From NCBI GenBank assembly GCA_900550145.1, contig URRF01000026.1:1-17456 (forward strand): DNA of 17,456 nt, in the 5' to 3' direction. A model generated the notes under the pieces. It did no database searches, was not told where the DNA came from, and worked only from the letters and a program-made list of their open reading frames with translations. Made by a program: the position numbers and the translations under genes. Shown piece after piece: positions 1 to 6,057 of the stretch (positions within the stretch are counted from its first letter, which is position 1; every line of letters starts with the position of its first letter). The stretch is from an uncultured Mollicutes bacterium. Lineage in GTDB: Bacteria > Bacillota_I > Bacilli_A > RF39 > UBA660.

Positions 1-34
1 ATATATCCTCCTTATTCTTATTTTTAATATACCA
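1..34 (-). promoter_or_regulatory. Promoter and ribosome binding site of a gene just off the left edge
   Basis: Read on the minus strand, positions 6-14 give TAAGGAGGA, a near-perfect Shine-Dalgarno site, with its start codon expected just outside the window. An extended -10 (TGG then TATATT, 26-34) lies upstream. The gene follows uppS on the same strand; in many Bacillota that neighbour is cdsA (phosphatidate cytidylyltransferase), but nothing of the coding sequence is visible, so its identity is a guess. The RBS is convincing and the promoter moderate. Confidence 0.55.
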
Positions 35-74
35 CAATTATATAAAAAAATAAACAAATCTTATATATAATTTG

Positions 75-782
75 TTATTTTTTATCTTCTATATTTCCAA
101 ATCTTCTATCTCTCTTACTATACTCCTCTATTGCCTTTTTTAACTCAAATTCATCAAAATCTGGAAAATAAGTATTTGTAAAATACATCTCAGAATAAGC
201 CATTTGCCATAACATATAATTACTAATCCTATATTCACCACTAGTTCTTATAAGCAAATCAATAGGTGGAAGTTTTTGATATAAATTTTCCTCTATAATA
301 TTCTTATTTATATCATCAATATTTATATTACCATCTAATACCTTTTTACTTATTTTTTTAACTACATCAACAATTTCATCTTGACCGCCATAATTTATAC
401 AAACATTAAATATTCCATTTTTGTTATCTTTAGTTTTCTCAGTTACATCTTTTATTATATTCTCTAATTTATCAGGTAAACCACTTTCTTTTTTAGAAAA
501 TACTATTTTAATACCTTTTTCATTAAGTTCATCAAAATAATCTTTAAACATCTTAACAAATAAATTCATTAAATAATTTACTTCTTCTTTACTTCTTTTA
601 AAATTTTCAGTTGAAAATGCAAATACACTAAGTATCTCTATTCCATTTGAAAAAGCATATTCAACTATTTTTTTTAATGTCTTACTTCCTTCTAAATGAC
701 CAATTGATCTACTTAAATTTCTTTTGGTAGCCCACCTACCATTACCATCCATTATTATTGCAACATGCTTCGGTATATTCAT
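75..782 (-). CDS. uppS: Isoprenyl transferase (undecaprenyl diphosphate synthase)
   Basis: This cytoplasmic cis-prenyltransferase condenses isopentenyl diphosphate units onto an allylic starter to make the C55 lipid carrier used for peptidoglycan and other wall polymers. The 235-residue length is normal for the family. The N-terminal signature MDGNGRWA (residues 11-18) carries the conserved substrate-binding Asp12. Near the C-terminus are the conserved stretch IRTSGEYRISNYMLWQ and the closing RDRRFG motif, whose Arg residues bind the diphosphate. The start is supported by GAGGAG (789-794) six bases upstream. A good promoter lies about 100 bases upstream, so the gene can be transcribed independently of the transporter gene before it. 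Its presence implies a lipid-linked cell-wall pathway, which argues against a wall-less mollicute. Confidence 0.97.
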   Translation of the reverse strand: MNIPKHVAIIMDGNGRWATKRNLSRSIGHLEGSKTLKKIVEYAFSNGIEILSVFAFSTENFKRSKEEVNYLMNLFVKMFKDYFDELNEKGIKIVFSKKESGLPDKLENIIKDVTEKTKDNKNGIFNVCINYGGQDEIVDVVKKISKKVLDGNINIDDINKNIIEENLYQKLPPIDLLIRTSGEYRISNYMLWQMAYSEMYFTNTYFPDFDEFELKKAIEEYSKRDRRFGNIEDKK

Positions 783-878
783 AAACTACTCCTCATATAA
801 CAAACCCACAAATATAATAAAAAAATTGGGCTCATCTTCTTATTAAATGCATCAACTAGAAAACTGTGACACTTAACA

Positions 879-907
879 AGTATATCATAAACACAAAATA
901 ATGTAAA
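879..907 (-). promoter_or_regulatory. Sigma-A-type promoter of uppS
   Basis: On the minus strand: -35 TTTACA (902-907), a 17-base spacer, and -10 TATACT (879-884) preceded by TGA, an extended -10. It leaves a leader of roughly 90 bases before uppS, in which I saw no convincing riboswitch. The -35 sits just beyond the terminator hairpin of the cation-efflux gene. Confidence 0.65.
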
Positions 908-914
908 ATAATAA

Positions 915-936
915 AACTAACGAAATCTCGTTAGTT
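915..936 (-). terminator. Intrinsic terminator overlapping the end of the cation-efflux gene
   Basis: A perfect 9-base inverted repeat, AACTAACGA and TCGTTAGTT, with a 4-base loop, is followed on the minus strand by a T-rich but interrupted run. The TAA stop codon of the transporter (931-933) lies inside one arm. Confidence 0.65.
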
Positions 937-1797
937 ATCATTATATGGATTTATATGTATTAAAACATATTTTATATTATATTTAGAATTTAGTAATTCA
1001 CTTTTTAACTTCTTACTAATACTATGTCCCTTTTCTATACTTAAATCTTTACTTACCACTATTTTAAATACACCACTATAATACATCCCATACTTTTCTA
1101 AAACAATATCATCTACATCAATAATATCTTTATTCATTTTTATCATACCTGCTATATCACTTATTACTTTATCATCATTCTCAACTTCTCCAACTACTAA
1201 ACTCAAACTTTCCTTAATAATTTTATATCCAGTTCTTAAAACAAATAGACTTATTATGAGGGCACCTACTTTATCAATATATTTGAATATGCCACAATAT
1301 TTATATAATGATGAGGTAATAACTACAAACAAACTACACAACGATGACAAAACATCTGATTTGCTTTCCTTAGCAGAGGCCTTTAGTATATTATCATTAT
1401 ATTTTAGACCATTCATATATATGTATTTATAAAGTATATATTTAATTATAATAACAACAGATATAACAAATGTAAGTTCTATAGGAATTTCTTTATTATT
1501 AGATAATACAACTGTCTTTATTATATTTATTGATAATAAAAGTATTACAACTCCCATAATTAAATTAGTAACATATTGTATTCTACCATATCCCTTAGGA
1601 TGTTTTAAATCCGATTTTTTATATGACATTTTACTACCTATTATAGCAACAACATCAGTAATCAAATCAGAAAGTGAGTGCATCGAATCTGCAAGTAACA
1701 CTTGTGTATTAGTAATTATTCCAACTACATATTTAAGTATAACTAATACACAATTTCCCAAAAAACTTATAATTAAAGTTTTAAAAACTGGTTTCAC
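931..1797 (-). CDS. Cation diffusion facilitator (CDF) family metal efflux transporter
   Basis: This inner-membrane exporter of divalent metals (Zn, Mn, Fe, Co or Cd in the family) works by proton antiport. At 288 residues it is normal for the short bacterial type: about six membrane segments and a cytoplasmic C-terminal domain ending in a short basic-acidic tail. The TM2 metal site is intact (D37, H40, D44 in ADSMHSLSD), followed by the family HPKGYGR loop. In the fifth membrane segment the usual HxxxD is ExxxD (E144, D148), so metal preference cannot be called. The start is GTG at 1797, two bases after the stop of the CotD-like gene. No Shine-Dalgarno is visible and an in-frame stop lies four codons upstream, so translation is probably coupled to that gene. 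A terminator hairpin overlaps the stop codon. Confidence 0.9.
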   Translation of the reverse strand: MKPVFKTLIISFLGNCVLVILKYVVGIITNTQVLLADSMHSLSDLITDVVAIIGSKMSYKKSDLKHPKGYGRIQYVTNLIMGVVILLLSINIIKTVVLSNNKEIPIELTFVISVVIIIKYILYKYIYMNGLKYNDNILKASAKESKSDVLSSLCSLFVVITSSLYKYCGIFKYIDKVGALIISLFVLRTGYKIIKESLSLVVGEVENDDKVISDIAGMIKMNKDIIDVDDIVLEKYGMYYSGVFKIVVSKDLSIEKGHSISKKLKSELLNSKYNIKYVLIHINPYNDN

Positions 1798-1799
1798 TA

Positions 1800-2072
1800 T
1801 TAATAATTAGACATATTATTGCAAGAACAATCATCTACATTTGTTACTACATCTTCTTCACAACATGTATATTGTGGTATATACACATGTTTATATATAT
1901 GATTATTTATTACCCTCGTATTTATTGGGCAAATATGTTCTACTTCATGTATTATATCCTTTTGCACACATTTTTCTATTGGTTTTTCCATTATTGGTCC
2001 CATTTGACAACATTCCACATTTGGCTCTACACATGGATTTGTAGGACAACAACATTTTCTGTTCATAAACAT
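1800..2072 (-). CDS. CotD-like spore coat family protein (small, Cys/His-rich)
   Basis: A 90-residue protein with an N-terminal cysteine cluster (CCCPTNPC, then a CC pair), a central His/Tyr/Asn segment (NTRVINNHIYKHVYIPQY) and another CC plus CSC near the end. The central block and flanking cysteines resemble the inner spore-coat protein CotD family of Bacillota. That likeness is my recognition of pattern, not a search result. There is no signal peptide or membrane segment. The start is fixed by TAAGGAGG (2080-2087) seven bases before the ATG. The gene sits directly upstream of a CDF metal exporter with a two-base gap. A sigma-K-like promoter lies just upstream, which would fit late mother-cell expression. 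Alternatively it is a metal-binding Cys/His protein unrelated to sporulation. Confidence 0.65.
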   Translation of the reverse strand: MFMNRKCCCPTNPCVEPNVECCQMGPIMEKPIEKCVQKDIIHEVEHICPINTRVINNHIYKHVYIPQYTCCEEDVVTNVDDCSCNNMSNY

Positions 2073-2079
2073 TTTAAAT

Positions 2080-2087
2080 CCTCCTTA
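2080..2087 (-). promoter_or_regulatory. Strong ribosome binding site of the CotD-like gene
   Basis: Minus-strand TAAGGAGG ends seven bases before the ATG at 2072. It decides the start over the second Met two codons in. Because the following transporter gene has no visible site, this one probably serves both through coupling. Confidence 0.8.
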
Positions 2088-2094
2088 TCACTAC

Positions 2095-2121
2095 TATAAT
2101 ATGAAAAAACAATTATTATGT
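2095..2121 (-). promoter_or_regulatory. Candidate sporulation-type (sigma-K/sigma-E-like) promoter
   Basis: Minus-strand AC (2120-2121), 16 bases, then CATATTATA (2095-2103). This fits the B. subtilis sigma-K pattern AC, 16-17 bases, CATAnnnTA. No good sigma-A -35 is present for this gene. The region is AT-rich and overlaps the upstream terminator, so chance matches are possible. Confidence 0.35.
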
Positions 2122-2150
2122 TATGGCTAAATACCTAATAATAATTGTTT
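2104..2150 (-). terminator. Intrinsic terminator of the priA-to-ffh operon
   Basis: A 13-base perfect inverted repeat (2107-2119 with 2138-2150) surrounds an 18-base loop. On the minus strand it is followed by six T. It lies just after the stop of the 278-residue unknown protein and is the only terminator seen between priA and here. Confidence 0.75.
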
Positions 2151-2153
2151 AAA

Positions 2154-2990
2154 TTACTTATAATAATTTGTTTCTAAACTGCCTATATTTCTTTCAATTC
2201 TAGATATAGATAAATTAACTTCTTCTTTAATCGGCTCTAAAGAACCCATCTTAGAAAAATCATGAAGAGGATATAAACTTATTAATTCTGCTTTATTTGT
2301 AACTAACATCTCACTAAAATCTGTATAAATCTTATCCAAATTATCTTCATTTATAATTCCACTCTTAACTCCAAAACTCATTCTTTTCTCAAACATTAAA
2401 TTAAGTGCTTTTTCAAGTCCTAAAAAATCAGTATTCACATTATTAAATCTATCCATTGCAACATTAAAATCTATAGATGGAATGCCCAATGATTCAAGTT
2501 CAATTAAAAGTAACGATAAATCATCATTCATGTATGAATCTATAAGAGTTTTAGGAGAAACTATCTTAGAAAATATCGATACACCTAATGATTCAAGTGG
2601 ATTTAATTTCTTACCACTCTCATCTACATTTATTAAAGAAGTTATACTTTCTGTCATACCTTTAAAAAAACCATTCATTTGATTACTTTTCTCTTCTTTA
2701 TGAGTTGAAATTGATAACATTTTCTGCATAAACAAATGTTGAAGATCTATTCTATCTTCAAATACTTTTTTTGTATTTATAGATAATTCATTACTATCTT
2801 TATTATATGCTGAATAATCATCTAATTTATCATTTTTCAAAATTACTAATGTAGATAAAATATCACCCAAATTAGAATAATCATAATCAGGAAAAACAGT
2901 AGTAAGCGCATCAGTAAGTGTCGCTATATTACATTTTAACTCATCACTAATATTTTGATTTTCTTTTATTCTATTTCTTAATTCTTCCAT
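2154..2990 (-). CDS. Unknown protein at the end of the SRP operon; possible degenerate zincin-like fold
   Basis: I do not recognise this 278-residue protein with confidence. It is predicted soluble, mostly helical and Leu/Ile/Asp/Asn-rich, without signal peptide, membrane segment or cysteine cluster (a single Cys, C20). Residues 68-120 run NELSIN, then FMQKMLSIS, then NGFFKGMTESITS. That order resembles zinc-protease-like proteins of the form N-x-L-x-I-N ... F-HExxH-xx-S ... G-LNEGxTE, but the HExxH positions read MQKML, so both metal-binding histidines are gone and only E114 of the later motif remains. If the likeness is real, this is a non-catalytic homologue. The start has AAAGGA (2996-3001) before the ATG, and the stop of ffh is only 11 bases upstream, so it is co-transcribed with ffh. 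The hairpin terminator follows directly. Confidence 0.6.
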   Translation of the reverse strand: MEELRNRIKENQNISDELKCNIATLTDALTTVFPDYDYSNLGDILSTLVILKNDKLDDYSAYNKDSNELSINTKKVFEDRIDLQHLFMQKMLSISTHKEEKSNQMNGFFKGMTESITSLINVDESGKKLNPLESLGVSIFSKIVSPKTLIDSYMNDDLSLLLIELESLGIPSIDFNVAMDRFNNVNTDFLGLEKALNLMFEKRMSFGVKSGIINEDNLDKIYTDFSEMLVTNKAELISLYPLHDFSKMGSLEPIKEEVNLSISRIERNIGSLETNYYK

Positions 2991-3001
2991 ATAATTCCTT
3001 T

Positions 3002-4306
3002 CTAAAATGGTAATTTCATATTTCCATTTTTAAATTGCTTCATCATCTTCTTCATATTTTCAAATTGATTTAATAACCTATTTACCTCTTCTACACTTCT
3101 ACCAGAACCACTTGCAATTCTTTTCTTTCTAGATGCCTTAATTATATCAGGATTCTTTCTTTCCTTCTTAGTCATAGAACTAATAATTGCTTCTATATGA
3201 GATATTTGCTTTGGATCAATAGTTATATTATTAAGACCCATTTTAGAAGCCCCTGGTATTAATTTTAACATATTCTCAAGAGGCCCTAATTTTTTTATTG
3301 CCTTAAGTTGTACTAGAAAATCATCCAAATCAAATTTACCACTATTAAGCTTCTTAGCCGCCTCCATTGCCTCTTTTTCATCAATTACAGATTCAGCATG
3401 CTCAATAAGTGCTTGTAAATCTCCTTCACCTAAAATTCTACCAACCATTCTATTAGTATCAAACTCTGTTATACCATCCAATTTTTCACTAGTACCAATA
3501 AACTTAATAGGAATATTTGTTAAATGCCTTACAGAAAGTGCTACACCACCTTTTGTATCCCCATCCATCTTAGTAAGTATTGTTCCAGTAAGAGGTAACT
3601 CATTATTAAATCCCTCTATTACATTTATTGCATCCTGACCAATCATACTATCTATTACCAAAAGTATCTCATCTGGTTTTACTTCATTATTTATTTCCTT
3701 TAACTCATCCATCAATGCTTCATCTATATGTAACCTACCTGCAGTATCTATAAATACATAATCATACCCATTTTCTTTTGCATAATTAATACCATTTCTA
3801 GCAATACTAACCGCATCTTTAATATCTTCACTATATACATATATATCTAATTGCTTTCCTATTTGCTTTAACTGATCTATAGCGGCAGGTCTATAAATAT
3901 CACATGCAATAAACATTGGTTTTTTCTTATATTTCTTCCTAACCCATGCTCCTAGTTTACCCACATGAGTAGTTTTACCACTTCCTTGAAGACCAACTAA
4001 CATAACCACATTAAAACTATTATTAACTAATTTAACTGGTTCTGTTCCAAGAAGTTCTATTAATTCATCTTTTAATATTTTCAAAAACATCTCAGATGGT
4101 TTTAAACTAGTACTTACAGTAACACCTAATGCCTTCTCCTTAACATTATTTATAAATTCCTTTACTACTTTATAATTTACATCCGCTTCTAATAACGCAA
4201 TTCTAACATCTCTTAATATATCACTTATATTATCCTCAGTTATTTTTCCATAACCCTTTATCTTATGTATTGCTCCCTGCAATCTCTCAGAAATATTTTC
4301 AAACAT
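3002..4306 (-). CDS. ffh: Signal recognition particle protein Ffh (SRP54 GTPase)
   Basis: This is the cytosolic SRP GTPase that binds signal sequences with 4.5S RNA and delivers ribosomes to FtsY. It has 434 residues, close to the usual 440-450. Domains run N (about 1-95), G (about 96-295) and M (about 300-434). GTPase motifs are clear: GLQGSGKTT (105-113), DIYRPAAIDQL, DTAGRLHIDEAL, and TKMDGDTKGG. The M domain shows ISHIEAIISSMTKKE and the RNA-binding KASRKKRIASGSGRSVEEVN, followed by a Met-rich tail. GGTGAT precedes the ATG closely. The stop of ylxM lies four bases upstream and the 278-residue gene starts 11 bases downstream, so it is internal to an operon that also carries its receptor. 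Confidence 0.98.
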   Translation of the reverse strand: MFENISERLQGAIHKIKGYGKITEDNISDILRDVRIALLEADVNYKVVKEFINNVKEKALGVTVSTSLKPSEMFLKILKDELIELLGTEPVKLVNNSFNVVMLVGLQGSGKTTHVGKLGAWVRKKYKKKPMFIACDIYRPAAIDQLKQIGKQLDIYVYSEDIKDAVSIARNGINYAKENGYDYVFIDTAGRLHIDEALMDELKEINNEVKPDEILLVIDSMIGQDAINVIEGFNNELPLTGTILTKMDGDTKGGVALSVRHLTNIPIKFIGTSEKLDGITEFDTNRMVGRILGEGDLQALIEHAESVIDEKEAMEAAKKLNSGKFDLDDFLVQLKAIKKLGPLENMLKLIPGASKMGLNNITIDPKQISHIEAIISSMTKKERKNPDIIKASRKKRIASGSGRSVEEVNRLLNQFENMKKMMKQFKNGNMKLPF

Positions 4307-4310
4307 AATA

Positions 4311-4607
4311 TCACCATCTTAGTTCTTCCAATTTATTTTTTAATTCTTTATCCTTTTCATTCTCAATAATATATTCTAACTTATTACTCTTTTCATATAA
4401 CTTTAATTTTTCTTCATAAAATAACAACTTATTTTCTACTGTTTTCAATTGTTTATATATTGCATTTCTCGATACATTCACATTCTCACTTATTTCACCT
4501 AATGACAAATTATCAAAATAATAATATTCAAAATATTCCTTCTGTTTATCATTAAGTAATAGAGAATATATATCATAAAGATTAGTTAAATACACTCTAT
4601 CCATCAC
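4311..4607 (-). CDS. ylxM: YlxM-like helix-turn-helix protein of the SRP operon
   Basis: A small 97-98 residue protein of the YlxM/p13 family, found beside ffh or ftsY in Bacillota and reported as an SRP-associated regulator. Residues about 19-60 form a sigma-70 region-4-like helix-turn-helix (NLSLGEISENVNVSRNAIYK), followed by a charged coiled-coil tail. Two starts are possible: GTG at 4607, with AAGGA six bases upstream, and ATG at 4604, whose A is shared with the ftsY TGA stop. Both overlap the end of ftsY, indicating translational coupling. The stop is TGA at 4311, four bases before ffh. The tight ftsY-ylxM-ffh arrangement supports the assignment more than the divergent sequence alone does. 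Confidence 0.9.
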   Translation of the reverse strand: MMDRVYLTNLYDIYSLLLNDKQKEYFEYYYFDNLSLGEISENVNVSRNAIYKQLKTVENKLLFYEEKLKLYEKSNKLEYIIENEKDKELKNKLEELRW

Positions 4608-5587
4608 ATCATATCCTTAAATAAACCATATATATAATTTTCTATATCAAACGGCATTAAATCTTCCATTTTTTCACCTAAACCAACAAACTTAACAGGA
4701 ATATTAACACTCTCCTTTATAGCAAGCACTATTCCGCCTTTTGCAGTACCATCTAACTTAGTAAGTACTATCCCAGTTATATTAGTTATTTCTTTAAAAT
4801 TAATGGCTTGACTTATACCATTTTGTCCAGTAGTCGCATCTATTACTAATAACGTTTCATGAGGTGCAGAAGGAATTAAATTTCCAACTACCTTATTTAT
4901 CTTTTCAAGTTCCTTCATTAAATTAACTTTATTTTGTAATCTACCCGCTGTATCTATTAATACCACATCATAATTATCTCTTTTTGCTATATTTAATGCA
5001 TCATACATAACAGCAGATGGATCTTTAGATTCACTTTTTATAACAGGTACACCTATTCTATTACCCCATTCTAAAAGTTGCTCAATAGCACCAGCCCTAA
5101 ACGTATCTCCAGCAACAAGCATAACCTTTTTATTTTCATTCTTAAGCTTATATGCAATCTTTGCTATACTCGTAGTTTTACCAACACCATTAACACCAAC
5201 AAATAATATTACAGTTGGTCCATTTTCATTATATTTAATCTTAGATGATAAAACCTCATCTTCTACATAAATAACAAACAACTCATCTACTATTATTTCC
5301 TTTAACATATCAGTATCAGTAATCTTCTCTTTATCGACTCTTTTTCTTAATCTATCCATAAATTCCATTACTGTATTAACACCAATATCAGCCATTATAA
5401 GTATCTCTTCTAACTCATCAAAATAATCCTCAGTAACTTGTCTATACTTTTTTGATAACTTACCCAATTTAGACGTAAATTCAACCCTTGACTTAGAAAG
5501 TCCCTCTTCATATTTAGAAACTTCCTCTTTCACATCTTCCTTAACTTCACTCTTAAACAATTTCTTTATTTTATTAAAAAATCCCAT
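4604..5587 (-). CDS. ftsY: SRP receptor FtsY
   Basis: The membrane-associated GTPase receptor that pairs with Ffh to hand translating ribosomes to the Sec translocon. At 327 residues it is the short form, with a small acidic A region. The first dozen residues (MGFFNKIKKLFK) make the amphipathic lipid-binding helix typical of FtsY. The N domain spans about 35-115. The G domain carries GVNGVGKTT (131-139), DTFRAGAIEQL, DTAGRLQNKVNLM and TKLDGTAKGG. The C-terminal VKFVGLGEKMEDLMPFD is diagnostic of FtsY rather than Ffh. TAGGGGGA just upstream serves as RBS and overlaps the stop of the preceding Cys-cluster gene. The gene overlaps ylxM by a few bases. Confidence 0.98.
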   Translation of the reverse strand: MGFFNKIKKLFKSEVKEDVKEEVSKYEEGLSKSRVEFTSKLGKLSKKYRQVTEDYFDELEEILIMADIGVNTVMEFMDRLRKRVDKEKITDTDMLKEIIVDELFVIYVEDEVLSSKIKYNENGPTVILFVGVNGVGKTTSIAKIAYKLKNENKKVMLVAGDTFRAGAIEQLLEWGNRIGVPVIKSESKDPSAVMYDALNIAKRDNYDVVLIDTAGRLQNKVNLMKELEKINKVVGNLIPSAPHETLLVIDATTGQNGISQAINFKEITNITGIVLTKLDGTAKGGIVLAIKESVNIPVKFVGLGEKMEDLMPFDIENYIYGLFKDMM

Positions 5588-5595
5588 ATATCCCC

Positions 5596-5997
5596 CTAAC
5601 CAAAGAAATCTTCATCATCATCAAACAAATATTCTTCCTTCACATTTTTTTCTATTACAACTTTATTATTATACCAATCATTCTCGACTTTTACATTCTT
5701 ATTTTCTTCTACTACTTCATTATTTTTATCTCTTTCCAACTTTCTTAACATTTCACATGCCTCATAATTCGCATCTATATACTCATCCCAAGTCATCTTA
5801 TCCTTATATCTCTTATACATCTTATCCACCCTACAAATATCAGGTCTAAAATCATATATCATACATTTCCTATTTACTTCATCATAATACTTACACACAC
5901 CATTACCACTATCCAAAAACCTTGCCTCTTCCAAATAAGACAAATTCTTACAACAGCATCCACATCTATTACACTTAAATTCCTTGGTTTGATCCAT
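5596..5997 (-). CDS. YkgJ-type CxxCxxCC cysteine cluster protein
   Basis: A 133-residue cytoplasmic protein with an N-terminal putative zinc/iron-chelating domain of the YkgJ family. FKCNRCGCCCKN (7-18) gives the dense cysteine cluster, then GNGVCKYYDEVNRKCMIYDFRPDICRVD and a later NYEACEML supply the remaining conserved cysteines. The molecular role of the family is not established; an Fe-S or zinc site is presumed. The last 45 residues are a low-complexity charged tail ending in an acidic stretch (FDDDEDFFG), beyond the usual domain. AAGGTGAT precedes the ATG. A promoter with a palindrome lies upstream, and ftsY begins eight bases after the stop, so it heads the SRP genes. Confidence 0.85.
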   Translation of the reverse strand: MDQTKEFKCNRCGCCCKNLSYLEEARFLDSGNGVCKYYDEVNRKCMIYDFRPDICRVDKMYKRYKDKMTWDEYIDANYEACEMLRKLERDKNNEVVEENKNVKVENDWYNNKVVIEKNVKEEYLFDDDEDFFG

Positions 5998-6014
5998 ATT
6001 ATCACCTTAATCCA

Positions 6015-6051
6015 ATACAATTATTGTATCATATATTAATTAAAATATGAA
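6015..6051 (-). promoter_or_regulatory. Promoter of the SRP gene group with an overlapping palindrome
   Basis: On the minus strand: -35 TTCATA (6046-6051), a 17-base spacer ending in TGA, and -10 TACAAT (6023-6028). A perfect inverted repeat, ATACAAT-T-ATTGTAT (6015-6029), covers the -10 and probable start site, so it could be an operator or simply AT-rich symmetry. I saw no terminator between priA and this point, so priA transcripts probably read through as well. Confidence 0.5.
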
Positions 6052-6057
6052 TAGTAA

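Noticed and set aside
783..878. Riboswitch or leader RNA before uppS
   Set aside because: The leader has only a weak CCC/GGG pairing and no conserved aptamer pattern that I can recognise.
1841..2099. Two plus-strand frames opposite the CotD-like gene
   Set aside because: They have no RBS or recognisable motif, and the minus-strand gene has a strong RBS and patterned cysteines.
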